In this document: positions 11,801 through 24,480 of the stretch, piece after piece
How positions within the stretch are numbered: position 1 is the stretch's first letter
Layout: every line of letters starts with the position of its first letter
The notes under the pieces: model-generated
Seen by the model: only the letters and a program-made list of their open reading frames with translations
Told to the model about the DNA's origin: nothing
Databases searched by the model: none
Assembly (NCBI GenBank): GCA_039654915.1
Contig: CM077599.1
Span: 7,380,501 to 7,444,500, forward strand
DNA length: 64,000 nucleotides
Reading direction: 5' to 3'
Source: Aquilaria yunnanensis
Taxonomy: Eukaryota > Streptophyta > Magnoliopsida > Malvales > Thymelaeaceae
Translations under genes and position numbers: made by a program

Positions 11801-14800
11801 TCAAACTAAGACCTTAACATTTACAATATAAAAATTTTTTCATATCAAACTTTCAATTAAAGAATATTCAAGAACTACTAATTAGATCATAAAAACATGA
11901 TAATCTATCTGTAGCTCTTGTTACGAATTATAAATAATAATAATAATAATATATATGTTTTGTAGGTTTTAAAGATAACTTGAACAGCTAATTAAATCTC
12001 TCCCAATGATGTTTGGGGTTTAGAGTGAGAAATTCTTGCCTCTCTTTTTAAAAATTTTAAGTGCTTATGAGATTTTGTGTTGAAATATTTATTTTTATTG
12101 AACAAAAATTGGGCAACAGGTGTTGCTCCAAGAATATCATAAGCACTCCAGTGGCATAATCCTTTCTTCCTCATGAACTTGTGATGTCAGACGTATATTT
12201 GAGCAAAACATGATAAAGAGAGCAACTCAAGACACCATAGACAGAAACGGCAGCTCTTGAGGCATCGAATGATAAAACAACACATTATATTGGATTCGGC
12301 ATCTAGGATAAAGTGAACTTCTTGCTCGTTTCCCACCCATATACCCATTAAAAGCCTCAATCGCCTTCTAAAGGCAACTGTAGCAATTGAAGCTCGAATG
12401 GTCTAACAAGCACTACATGAACCCATAAACCCTCTGCGCTTGTCAAGACATTTGCCTCAATCATCACAAATTTCCTTGCCCCTATCAAGCGAATTCATTG
12501 CCTGAGTCACAATGGCCTCCATCACTACCCCTAAGATTTGATTGAACCTATCTTGATCTGTTACATTTTGATTGTCGCATATGATTGAATCCTCAATCTC
12601 CATTTTCTGTCCTCTGTCATTGATGAAATTCATACTTTTCACATTTTACCATGTTAGTCTTAAAATTTCTCAATTTGTCAGTCATAAAACATTTAAGCCG
12701 CCAACTATATTAGTCCCCTTTTTTGTTAACATTTTTAGGAAAAAAAAACCATCGTCTACAGCCACATGTGAATTCCATCCACTAAATGACAAAATAGAGA
12801 GTTTTAGGACTTTTTTGTCAAATCAAAGAATTTTAGAATCTACTTGATAAAATGCAAAAAGTTTTAGAACTGAAAATGCCTTTCGACCAGAACTTTTTAT
12901 TCCATTTCGATGCGCCTAAAATTCTATCCGGTTGACATTCCTTACCACATACCAATATTTGGCCTGGCCTGAATTCGAATTTCCCAGAAGGCTTCTTTTC
13001 GAAATAAATGACAAATAAGATGCACGGCCACTTATTGTCAAGTCAATGAATCCTAGCCACTTTATATATATATATATATATATACAAATGTTGAATAATT
13101 TTTTTATCCTCATATTATAATTTATTTTTTTGTTTCAATGAAACTCAATTTTATCATTATTTATTTAATTAGAGTTATATTATCACTAAAACACTAAAAA
13201 GGATTTTTATGTTACCACTAAATTTTATTTTTTGCTTCAAACTTGCCCGTGCTTGAGTATATATTACAAAATCAAGTATTGTATGTAATTTTTTATATTA
13301 ATCTTACCTTTAATGACTAATTAAATGCCTAGATTGCCACCAAATTTTTTCATTCTTTTTTTTTTTTTGCATTAAACATGCTGCTTTTAGTTTTATATTA
13401 CTATCAAATAATTATCTCAAATACCATAAATATTTTATAAAACTTAAAACTTCAACTTAACAAATATGACCTAAGTTTGTTCTACTATATTCTTTGAATA
13501 TAAAATTTTTACCAATTAAGTGGCCTAAGTTCGTTCTACTATATTCTTTGAATATAAAATTTTTTGTCAATTAAGTTTTTTTCTAACTTGGATGAATATA
13601 TACTATATGAAAGCTTATGTATCTTATCCATCTTAGAGCAATAATATAATTTAACTATGACTCAAGCACCTAATGTAAAAAATAAAAAATTGTCAATGTA
13701 GCAAAGATCGTCGGGAAGAATTTTAGGAAAAAAAAGTTATTAGATATTATAATTAGTTGCTTATATTATAATAAGGAGACTTCTAGCAACAATTTTTTTT
13801 TTTACATTTTTTAAGTTTTGAAATATTGGAAAAATTACAATAATAATTATTTTTTCCACATAGTCATCCCTTTTAGTATTGTAATACAAATTTTTATTCT
13901 TAATGACTTAGCTCTTTTTCTGAGCTAAATAATATTAAAATATTGTTTTGTTTTTTAGTTTGTTTAGAGAAAATTAAATATTACAAGTTGTTTAAAAAAT
14001 TAGAAGTAATTGTTTTTTGAATATATATTTCATGATAGAGACTCATAGCCTAGAAGTAGTTTTGGAGTTATTAAGAGATGAAGTTAATAGTTTTATATTT
14101 TGATTTCAAGTTTTCATTTTATTTGAGATTTAGTATATAAAGGAGAGAAGTTTGGAAGTCTATATGTTCAAAAGTTATACGTAAATTACATATTTTTAAG
14201 TCCTAATTGCAAGTTTTGATCACATGAGGGATTATATGATAAAAGAAGCTTGAGGATTCTTTGGAGAACATATAATATGTTTTAGTAGAATAAAAAATTC
14301 CCAATGTGTACTATATATATTGGATCAAAATTTTATTCAATTTTATGCAAAATATAATTTTGTTGTGATTTTATAATTTTTTTATTGTTTTAAAACTGAA
14401 TTCCTATACTTTCATATTTGACATTGATATACAAAAAAATTTTCAATATGAAACATATTTGGAAAATTTCTAATTTTTTGAAAAAATAGTATTGTTATAT
14501 TTAGTTTACTAAATTAATATTTTTATTTATTTGATTAATCAAAATTTTAATTTATTTCTAATATTTAAATTTTAACACACAATTTATACCATTTAAAAAA
14601 TCTTTATATAAGGAAAATAAGATTAGTATTTGAAAAATAAAAAATAAACAATGATTGTTTTCTATGTTTTCTATGATTTTTTTATGGAAAAATTTGAAAA
14701 ATGTTATTAAATTTAAAATTTTGTAACAAACATGTCTTTAATTTATATGACTATTAAACATGCCTAAAAACATAATATTTATCAATTTATTTACTTTTTA

Positions 14801-17800
14801 AACCTAAATATTTTCATCAAAACCTAGAAGCACAAATATATATATATAGTGCATAGTTATAAAGTGACTAAAACTTAAATTATAAGTTATTAGTTTTCCT
14901 TTTAAGTACTAGAAATTTATTCTATTTTAAGGAGATTGTTTTCGTATGGTTGACTAATTATGTTATAAGAATAATGGGTAAGACTAGGTTTTTAAATCTC
15001 AATGATGTGAGTATAATTTTTAAAACAATAAACATACATTAATTACCCAAAAAGATTAAAAAAAACTATATAAGACTTGACATTGATTTTTGGAACAATC
15101 ACATTATCCCAGCTATAAAATAAAGGATATGTGTAGATTTGAAACTTTGGAGGTGAATGTATTTTTTATTAAAAATCAAGAGTATGGTAATTAAACTTTT
15201 CTTAGTAATGTATAGTTGCTTATAATTACTTGTCTTTGGAAAACTCAATGTTTACTTATCAAATCTATACTTTAATATCATGACTTATATTTGTGCCATA
15301 CTTATTGAAAAAAATTTATTGTTTGCTTAGATTTCTTATTGAATGTCTCACCTGTTTACTTAGCATATGTTTTTTTTTTCTATTTTAATAAAACCTCAAA
15401 ATATTTTTTAAAAACTTAGCTTATGCCTCTTTAAAAAGCTAAAGTTATGCTAATACATAAATCCATTTAATTGTTTAATCATTAGCTTTCTTAATCTAAA
15501 ATATAAAAATTAAGATAAAATTTGCTAACTTAACTTTTAATAAAATTTTTAAAGACATAATATCATTAAGTCCATTAAATTAAAATCTTTTCTTAATAGA
15601 TTGCATACTATTAATTTTAAATTTTACACTGAGAAATGAAATTTTGATATTTTGTATAAGATATTAAATATACGAAGAAGAAATTTTTATAAGTACTCTA
15701 CCATCACAAATAAAAAAATTCCATCATTTCTTTTCAACAAGTATTACATGTAGCATATTCTACATTATATTATTATTTATAATAAATAAAAAGACAATGA
15801 GTAATCTATTATAATAGATGGTACAAATGAGGATAGTTATGATGAAGTATTATAATAAAAAATAATTTAATATTTTGATTTACGTATAATGCACGTGTGC
15901 AATTATTAGTATATCTATATATTAGTGTGTGTATGTGTGTCTATATATGTAAGTATGTATGTATGTATAGTAGTTTGGTAACTAGACTAAGTACATGTAA
16001 TTAATCACGTTCATTCAAGAATCCTTAATTCCAAGTTTTCAAAATCCCACGTTCAAAATCTCCTTTATTGTTTGAATATGACCACATGAAAACCATGTGC
16101 TTTCATTCGGCTCACTTAAATACAAATCTTATTAGGAAACTCTAAAAGAACCCATTCCTTTTTAACTATTTCTGGCAACTGCCAGCTTAAAACTAATTTT
16201 CTACCTTAATTTGCATATCTCCGTTTCCTTTCCTATATGGAACCCAGTACTTATAAAGTATGTGTGCATCAATTGGCGCTGTAGGAGAAAATTGAATTAC
16301 TAGGACAAGAAAGAAAAAGCGATCCTGCCCAAAAAAAGAAAAGGTGATTATTAATCCTTGCATGGGCGGAGATCGACGTATTGTATGACTTATATGGCAA
16401 CTTCTTAATTTTCAAAAATCCTTCAACAACACAACTTGTCTGCAATAATATAATAAAGAAATGCATGTGGCATCAATGATATATATTTATTAAAACCAAC
16501 GGTAAAAAACAAAAAAATCAACTATATATACAGTGTGTTACACTTATTAATCTATAATTGTCGTCATGTTTTAGTCACCAACCACTAAATCATGTAAAGT
16601 TTGGTCTTAACCTCCTAATAATTTCGTATTTGGGAACCAACGAATTTGACATATCAGTACAAATTTGGTGCATAATCAGTAATTCTCAAAGGTAGCAATA
16701 AAATGACTGATTATGCACCAAACTCGTGCGAACATGATCCTTTCTAGCTACCATTGGACCAATATTACAGTTACAGATTTCGGACTAGGAAAGCAATTAG
16801 GCCATCAAATCACTGATGGACTGAGACTGAGGAGCAAAGCTAGATTGCATGGAATTGTTTTGGAGCGAAATCATGCCAATAATTTGTTCATACCTTGATA
16901 TGACTACTGTCCACATTTCTGACCCCATATTCTCCAGTCAATAACCCATATAATTTTGATTTGTAATTTTAGTAGGTAGAACAATTTTTCGTGTAGACTG
17001 TGGTTGGTAAAACCACAACTTTGATCAGTAAACTAAACTATGAATCCTAAAAGTTGTCACTTGATTGAGATGTAGATTCATTGAGAAATATGGAACACAT
17101 GTGATTGTGGGGCTAGGCATCGGTGGGCAGGATGTGATACTAATGAAGCAAGACAGCTCTTCCAAATTGGGGCCTTCAGAGCTCAGAAAACACCTGGATG
17201 ACCTTGGAGATGAACTGTTTACAGGAGCATGTAGTTTCTCTCCCAGAATCAGAGAACAGAAGCTCAAGGTCTGAGAATATTGATCAGCTTAGTACCTATT
17301 TTCTACTACATTTCATTAGGAATTTTCTCTGATCCTAATCAACTTGAACTGCCCATATTACATTGTTGTGCTGCAGACGCCACAGGCTTTCAATGTCTTT
17401 GACACACAGCCTATTGCCTCCAATGGCTTCTCTTGCATCAGTACCAAAGATGTAGGTCTGAATTACTTCGTCACAACCAATTTTTCCCAAGGCAATGAAA
17501 TTCCTACAAGTCCATCTATCAATGAAATGAAACCGAGAATATAGAAACAAAAGATTGATGTGCTTTTTCAGGGGATAACCATTCTTTGTTCAAAAAGGGG
17601 CGGTGACTTATCGGCAAATAGTCACAGTGAGTGGCTCCTAACAGTTCCAGATATGCCTGATGCCATTCACTTCAACTTCATTCCCATCACTTCTCTCCTT
17701 AAAGGTGTCCCTGGAAGAGGCTTCTTATCACATGCCATCAACTTGTATCTTAGATGTAAGTTTCTTTACTTTGTTTTCCCTTTCCACTCATCTCTGAGAA

Positions 17801-19270
17801 CCAACTACAATAACAAACTTTGGTAAAGTTTCTTTGATATAGTTTGACGCTGCTTATCAAGTTATGATATGACCCACGGCAATCAAAATAGCCAATTACC
17901 AGTCTCATGATTTTCCATTTAAATGTTGATTGCGATTAGTGAAAATGCAGATAAGCCACCGATAGGAGATCTGCAGTATTTTCTTGACTTCCAATCCCAC
18001 AAGGCCTGGGCTCCAATTCATAATGATCTCCCACTGGGTCCTTCACCAAAAAGAAGTTCTCCTTCCCCAGCTCTCCACTTCAACTTTATGGGCCCGAAGC
18101 TCTACGTGAACACAACTCAGGTATCTTTTCCAACCTCAAGCTAGCCTTCACTCATGTATCTCCCAACAGAAACCCTCTCTTGCAGGTGATGCTAAACTTG
18201 CCCTTTTTGGCAGACAGTAGTTTATCAGACAGCTTTATCAGCTCAATCATTTTTGCTAGCATTCCTAAGCCCTAGTAACAATCTTATTGGTTACATTGGG
18301 CATGTTAGTGTAATTACTTCTCAAGAGAGAATGATTCCAAGATTACACTACATTCATCAGGTCACAGTAGAGACGAGACCAGTGACGGGGATGCGTTTGT
18401 ATTTGGAAGGCATGAAATGCAACAGGTATTCCCTTTTTCAACTCCAATCTTATTTGACAAGATCTGCTTTTCGACTTTTTCTCGTTCAGTCCTATAATAA
18501 TTGTTAGAAACAAAATCATTAATCTAAGGCTAGCAATTCACCTGCAATACCTGTCGAACCTTCCAACGATGCTTCAAGACAAGATCGACGATGCCCAGTT
18601 CTGGCAAGGATCAGAATCCGCCGGCAATGAAGATCACCGATTCTTCGAACCGGTCCACCGCAAGAATTTCTCCCACATTTGCACAGCGCCCGTAAAGTAC
18701 AATCCTGAATGGTCCTCCAAGCAAGACGGGGAAGCCTTCATCGTCACCGGTGCTCAGCTGTTCGTCAAAAAACACGACTCAAAGAGCGTCCTCCATCTCC
18801 GCCTTCTCTTCTCCAGAGTCACCAATTTCTACGTAGCCCAGTCGACTTGGGCTCAAGGATCGTCGGAGTTCTCGTCACAGAAGTCCGGATTGCTTTCAGC
18901 GATCAGCACATCGCTTACAGGAAACAACAGCGCCGCGAAGGAGAAGAAACAGGTAGGCAATCCATTGTACGCAAGATGCTTGTATTTTTGCCCCTGTGGA
19001 TTGTGTTCTTCTCTTGTGACAATTTTCCATTTTGGAATGTGGACTTGAACACAAAAACAGTTGGTTGTGGTTGATTCGGGCGTTTTCCCGTCGGGACCAC
19101 CGGTGCCGGTGCAGGCGCCGAAGTTGCTGAGATTCGTTGACACGACGCAGTTTTGCAGAGGGCCGCAGGATAGCCCGGGGCATTGGTTGGTGACGGGGGC
19201 GAGGCTCGAGTTAGAAAAGGGCAAGATTTGTTTGCATGTGAAGTTTTCGTTGCTCAATTCTTGCAGCTAA
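8890..19270 (+). CDS. MACPF domain protein, CAD1/NSL1 family
   Basis: Nine exons join into an uninterrupted 600-aa frame: 8890-9132, 9241-9479, 17076-17268, 17377-17451, 17572-17755, 17951-18120, 18361-18425, 18529-18952 and 19061-19270; all introns are GT-AG. The length matches plant MACPF proteins (about 560-610 aa). Near the N-terminus are 'LGKGFDLTTDFRLKYCKG' and 'CDKGERIRYQSDIL'. The MACPF signature YGTH falls at residues 166-169, with 'CSKRGGD' and 'PITSLLKGVPG.GFLSHAINLYLR' after it. The conserved tail includes 'TGMRLYLEG' and 'PVPVQAPKLLRFVDT'. Family members CAD1 and NSL1 restrain salicylate-dependent cell death; the closest match from memory is At1g14780. The start chosen is the Met beginning 'MREGTI'; an in-frame Met 18 codons upstream (8836) is possible. 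Intron 2 is 7.6 kb. Confidence 0.93.
9697..10848. mobile_element. MITE family A, copy 2, itself interrupted
   Basis: The left arm starts near 'cccttgttatttgatctaatatacac'. The core 'taaccgatctttaaaaaatattgatatac' follows, then the right arm 'gaagttgttatcaaacaatataaaagaatcagagggtaaagtg' to about 10070. The expected right terminus ('atggtaaat...ggataattgtaaat') appears only at about 10819-10848. About 740 bp therefore appear inserted near 10075-10818. That insert contains short GTGATA-type hairpins and is otherwise AT-rich. Confidence 0.6.
11255..12885. mobile_element. Long-inverted-repeat (Mutator-like) element with internal unique DNA
   Basis: The left arm, 'cattttcagtcctaaatc...cattttatcaaattaatcctaaaatttc', reappears inverted at 12820-12880 ('gaattttagaatctacttgataaaatgcaaaaagttttagaactgaaaatg'). 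A second inner pair matches around 11530-11555 and 12622-12650, so each arm is roughly 260-300 bp. The interior (11560-12620) is less AT-rich at 12180-12620, with an antisense open stretch at 12457-12642 of unknown identity. Long arms around unrelated DNA suggest a Pack-MULE-like structure. Flanking target-site duplications are not clear. Confidence 0.5.
13468..13576. repeat. 54-bp direct tandem duplication (2 copies)
   Basis: The unit beginning 'gacctaagtttgttctact' at 13468 is repeated as 'ggcctaagttcgttctact' at 13522. The following 'atattctttgaatataaaat' is identical in both. Only a few differences separate the copies, so the duplication is fairly recent. It lies inside intron 2 of the MACPF gene. 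Confidence 0.8.
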
Positions 19271-19558
19271 GGTCCAAAAAGAATCCTTTTTTACAAAGAA
19301 AATTTTGCTGCAAATATATAGTACTTCTTATGTCATCCTACACTAGGGCTGGTTCTTCATGATAATTAGATTGTTTATCATAACCATTAAAATTGTAATG
19401 TAAATGTCATCTAACTTATAATATCTGATTTCCCACATCATATTAAATGACGTCTACTTCACTATAGAATAATCATAATAAATGCATGTCAAAATTGTAA
19501 AATAAAAATTTGATTGACAAATTCTAATATCTGATGTGTATCCTGTTAAAAGTTTGAT

Positions 19559-20022
19559 TAGAGGTGGAAATAAGTCAAGCATTTTATTGAACAATTTAAG
19601 TTTGAGTTCAATTTTTTTATTATTGAGCTGAGATTAATGAACTTCAAGTTTCATTTTAAATTCAAAATTTTAATAAGTCGAGTTTCGAACATGATATTGT
19701 TCGACTCGAACTCTTATCAAGCCTAATAAGCATAATATTTTTTTAATATAAAAATAAAATTAAAATCTTAAAATTCTAATTTTTATTCCTTAAATTAAGC
19801 TTGAATCCACAAATCGAGCTCGAATCCTTGAATTGAGCATGAATCAAGTTCAAACCATAAATTAAGATTCGAACTTATCAAACTACCGAGCTGAGCCGAA
19901 TTTTTTTTTGAGCTGGGCTTCGATACCCATTTTCCTAACTCAAGCTTAAGTCCAACCAATCTTTAACGAGCTGATTTTTAAATCTTGAGTGTACAGATTC
20001 AGCTCGACTCATTTCCACCCTA
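19559..20022. mobile_element. hAT-like MITE between the MACPF and RDR1 genes
   Basis: The ends are TAGAGGTGGAAATAAGTC at the left and its near-perfect inverted partner GACTCATTTCCACCCTA at the right. The interior is dominated by GAGCTCGA-like words ('aaatcgagctcgaatcc', 'gagctgagccgaattttt'). Flanks AGTTTGAT and AGTTGATT are alike but offset by one base, consistent with a decayed 8-bp duplication. It fills about half of the 942-bp gap between the two convergent genes. A relative lies at 38355-39390. Confidence 0.65.
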
Positions 20023-20212
20023 AGTTGATTCACTTATTAGAAAGGAAAAAAGTTTTATTCACTTCAAAAACAAGAAACTACCTTTGCACGGCACAAAAGA
20101 TAATTTCCTTATTCCGTTTCTCACTAAACATTTCATTCACGAAATACAGTTATTAAATAAAGCCTACCAGTTACAACAAGCAACAGGACCAGTAAGGACA
20201 GAAGCTCTACAT

Positions 20213-23200
20213 TCATATTATCATACACAAACGTGAAGACCTTCTGAAACTTGCTTTGTCCCTTTTGATTTCAAGAAGCTTGTCATGAACACACCAAGGA
20301 AAACTCAGGAAGTGCTCCCGATTAGTCCCCTCATCGTAACAACCCCAGAAATTAGGATGGTACGTGACATGATACCAAGCAGAAGCTTTGGCATACAGGT
20401 CACTGGCCCCCAAATCTGCTGTATCACTTCTCTGCTCATTAAACCAGGCCCTAGCTTCCTTCCTTAAGGCCCTCATAGCAAGAGCTACCTGCTCCCCTTC
20501 TCTTCTCGGATCAAAAGATTTCGCCATTTTCATGACAAATCCACTCACCATTTCAGCTTCAGTTTTTATCCCATAATAGCGCATCAAGTTTGCCAACTTG
20601 TTGTCGTATTCAGTCTTGTAATAGAACGCTTCCCTCACGTACTTCTTAAAGCCGTCTACTTCTAGGTCAGGGTCGTAGAATTTACTTGCTGCTTCTCTGC
20701 TGAAACCTGTAGCAGAGCTCACGTTGCCTGTTGCAATGTCCTTGACCTCTCGGAAAAGCTTCCCGATCACACGTTGTGATTCATAACTTGGTTTATTGGG
20801 TTTCTCCATGAAATCTGGATATACCCTGGCATGGAGATTTCGAGGTAAATATGCAGGCACACCGGTTTTTGGGAAGTCAACTGCAATAGATGAGAGCTCT
20901 GCAAGCTGAAGACATGGTTCACTCATTGCTTGTTTGGTTTCCGTATCAGAAAATACTGTGTGGGCGTTGCAAATCTTTCCCAGGCTCTCATCCACTATGT
21001 AGTCTGTGAAATGCTTCGTAACCTCCTGCTTATAGTTGCAAAGATCGACAATAAATTAGTTATAACAAAAGTTAATCGCTAAGCTTGGAACAGTTTAGAT
21101 CCTAGTTATGTTTTCCATTTCAAAGCTTTTAAGGTAAAGAAAGAGAGGAAAAGCGGACACAAATACCTCTATAGTTACATCATGATCCACAACAGTAGTT
21201 GGCGCTGGTGTATAATCCATTGGCGGAAAATGGCAGGGAGGAATTAGATCTCTGTCCCAACACACAAAGTATACATCTCCATCAAGATCACTTCCTGAGC
21301 ACTCATTTGGATGAGGCCTGTTAAGAGGGAGAATAAATATTTTGTGGGAGATTGACAACCAGAAGAGATGAAACATAACTTGCAATTATCAAACAGTTCA
21401 CATATTCGGTTTCTAATACTATCTTCCAATGCTAAATAGTTTTCAAAAGACACATGTCATAAGTGAATGATAATCATACCTCTGTCCTTTCTGCGGGAAA
21501 ACAACACAATCCACCATATGGTGCAGAGCTGGAACATCAACAGCTTCAAGAACACGCATGTCTCCTGGGTGTAGACACGGATTCTTAGCAACGACTACTT
21601 TTCCCTCAAAAATGGAGGTATTCTGATTCATTCTGTTGCCATCAGGAAACTGCCTATGCCTGAAGGTAGAAGAATATTGCACAAATACCTGCCCGTATTG
21701 TAATGTTCCTGTTTCATCAAGACATCCCATCATAGATCTTCCACTTGGGATGAATATTCTTGTTCTGGTCCTCAAGTCCAACAATTTTGATGCACGAAAT
21801 GCCTGCAACATCATTGAGAGAAATGGCTCTGCATCTGGCTGATAACCACAGATGAGCATTTCCTTGAGAACATTGGAGATGTCCCATGAAGAAATCCACT
21901 CAACGGCTTCCAAAGCCTTTAACCGATCTGTTACCATGGCATTCAAATGAGCTATAGATTCCCTCTGCTTCTCTAGAAAGATCCCATCTCTAATTCCAAG
22001 AGTAGACATAAGGGTAATCAGTTGGCGGTTTAGAAAGCTACGTTGAAGCCTACTCCATGCTAGAACATCTAAACTTGTACTGCAGGATTTGTACTTCAGC
22101 ATACTCTTTCTCAAAGATAGTTTCACTGATGATGTTGGATCAACTGCAACAACACCTTTGTATCCACCATACCGAATCTGGAAAGCTGATGGAGTGTAAT
22201 TGCACCCACATTTCCCAGCAACTATTGCAGCAAGCTCTGCAGATATCTTTCCAATGCCATCAGAGAATGTATACTTAGTTCCACCTGTTTTCACTTCAAT
22301 ATCAGGGATGATTTCCATTTCAAGCCTATCAACATTTACAGTTTCCCTTGATGAGCCAAATGACTGTCCCAATCTAGCAGCATATTTAGCCACATTCCTT
22401 ATTTCACTAAAATCTCCCATTTCCTCTCTGATATTTGCAGCAGTCAATCCAGGTCGAGCAGCAAACATCCAAAGAGAATTTTCTCGTAACTGACTTGAAG
22501 AACAAGCAAGAAACTCAAATTTCTTGTCGCCAATAACTATCCCATTTCTGAGAGTGCACAATATCCTATAATAAATCCCAGTGTACCTCTCCTCATCTGC
22601 AGATATGTTTGCACACAGGTCTGTTGAATGTATCCTATCCAGCTCCTCATCAACAAAAGATACTCTAATAAAGTTATCTATATCATTGGGGTACTTCCGT
22701 AGCACACGATTGGAAAGACTCACTTCTGGACCAGAGAAATACACTTTTGATGGGGTTACTTGAAGCCTTCTTATGTATACCAACCCTTCATCTAAAGCTA
22801 CAGTATGAGGCCTAGGAATTCTTCCTGATTTACGGTATCTTCTATACTGCTCACTGAACCACATTACGGGTTCATAGCAACACTCTTTTAAGCAAAACAA
22901 TTTCTCAAGGGCCTGCTCTATGTATGCAATATTTATCTTACGAGGATCAACCAGCTCATAGAAACTGTCATCAAGAAGTGGCCCAGGAAGACAGCCACTT
23001 TGAACCAAAGAGTTAACTTTAAAGAATATGCTGTAGGGAAGGCAAAAACCTGGAGGTGGTCTTACTATCGGAGTAAAATCTGAGTTAGAGGAGTATGTTG
23101 TACCATCTTCGAGAATGAAATTGTCGTCAACTTTCTTGTAACAAAGGGAACTCTCATCGAAATTAGGAAGCTGGCTTGAGCATGAAAGTTCCAAACACAG

Positions 23201-24024
23201 CGCAGAAGATTGACCAATGCAAGAGCCTGGAGTAAAATCAACATCCCTGATCCAATGGGCTTCGGCAGCATTCTTAAAGTAGCTTTGAACTGGATCATCC
23301 TTCTTGTAGATTCGAGGAGCACCAAGAAGCTGCATATGAAAAGATGGAAGTGAAGTGAGAGCAGTAACAACTTTTGGCTTCTGTCCAATAAACTAAAGGA
23401 GAAATGGCATTGCCTTCTTATTAGTTTCTTAGTTTTCATAAACAAATCATGAACCCGTAATTTTGCAGAGGTTATCAGTGCTGAGAAGCATACCTGAATC
23501 ACAAGAAACTTCTTAGGTTGACCAACCGGACAATGAAGCTCAGTCTGCCAGATATTCTCATAGAAGAGCTCCAGCTTGTAATCCACAGAAAGATAAGAAA
23601 GAAAGAAGAACAATTTCCTTACTTGCGGTCCGAATTTCATTGTGACTTTTGCTCGTTTCCAGAGAACAGAAAACTTGTTCTTTGAAATCAGACATCCAAA
23701 GTACAATGTTGCATTATCCACACAATGCAGAAAATCCTTAGGCTCTGGTGTGATATTGTGTTCTAAATGCCGTGCCTTCAGGTAAGCACTCCCATACCAT
23801 AAATGTCTCTTGTCAGTCATGGAAATAATCATATTGGTACTTTCAGGATCTGTGAATTGAACCCTAGCTTCCCATCTCGATCTTCCAGGTTTGGGCTTCA
23901 TAACCTCCACAGCTTCAATAGAGCCTTCACCAATATATTGCTCCAGGAGTTCCTTCACTGCTGATGGAGAGACTTCAGAAGGAAATCCAAACAAATTTAT
24001 TGTTCTGCTAATTCCTGGTTCCAT
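20213..24024 (-). CDS. RDR1: RNA-dependent RNA polymerase 1 (RDR1)
   Basis: Four exons give a closed 1114-aa frame: 24024-23494, 23329-21480, 21317-21167 and 21025-20213. This is the usual RDR1 length. RDR1 copies viral and aberrant RNA into double strands that feed DCL-dependent antiviral silencing; it is salicylate-inducible in many plants. The N-terminus (about residues 6-75) looks like the RRM-type domain. The polymerase motif DLDGD is intact at residues 804-808 within 'GSDLDGDVYFVCWD', split from the preceding exon at an Arg codon. RDR1-specific text includes 'IAVDFPKTGVPA', 'IGKLFREVKD', 'YKTEYDNKL' and 'ASAWYHVTYHP'. The ATG at 24022-24024 directly follows an intron acceptor (ctacag|ATGG), so a 5' UTR intron is likely, with donor GTGAGT at 24296-24291. 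No disabling change was seen, unlike the known broken RDR1 of Nicotiana benthamiana. Confidence 0.95.
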
Positions 24025-24480
24025 CTGTAGTTTCAGAGAGAGCCACAGGATCAGCGGACAAAAATGTGTAGCCTTCACAGAAGAATCATGAAGCAGGGAA
24101 AACAGAAACTGCTATGGAATTTAGAAGCCTTGAGTCATGCATATATAAAGTAGCAGGAAATCTTGATTCAATTAAAGCATTGTTTTTCTTGCTAATTGCA
24201 TAAACTAAATCTCATAAGCTACTTCTCAGAATGTATACATTAGATTGATCCAATAACCAGCAAAAGAAATGATCAGTTGATTACATTAAAACTCACTTGA
24301 ACTCTGCAGGGGACTTGGGCAGCAGCTACTTCCAAAACAAGAACTGATAGCAGTGAGAAATGTTGGAGAGAATGTTGGGCTGTAATCCCAATGTTCCTGC
24401 CAATTTATATCATTGCCGTCCGGCTCCAGGTCCTTCCTTTCAAAACAAGTAGTAACAAAGTAGCATGGACCCTCTAAACT
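24025..24480 (-). other. RDR1 5' leader with probable UTR intron
   Basis: Reading leftward, a candidate noncoding exon (about 24480-24297) ends at CAA|GTGAGT. The acceptor CTACAG abuts the start codon at 24024. Such a leader intron is common in plant genes. The transcription start is not identifiable with confidence. Confidence 0.45.

Larger units (their letters stand above)
9480..17075 (+). other. Intron 2 of the MACPF gene (7596 bp), transposon-rich
   Basis: The donor follows ...GCC AG at 9479, and the acceptor restores an Arg codon with exon 3 ('AG|A TTC ATT GAG'). The intron holds MITE family A copy 2 (9697-10848) with an insertion of its own, a 1.6-kb long-inverted-repeat element (about 11255-12885) and a (TA)n run at 13063-13083. 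A 54-bp duplication lies at 13468-13576, and 15924-15970 is TGTA/TATG-rich. The stretch 13600-16700 is AT-rich with no recognisable gene. Confidence 0.9.

Noticed and set aside
18853..19257. 134-codon minus-strand frame
   Set aside because: It lies antisense over exons 8-9 of the MACPF gene, whose sense frame matches the family; the antisense frame matches nothing.
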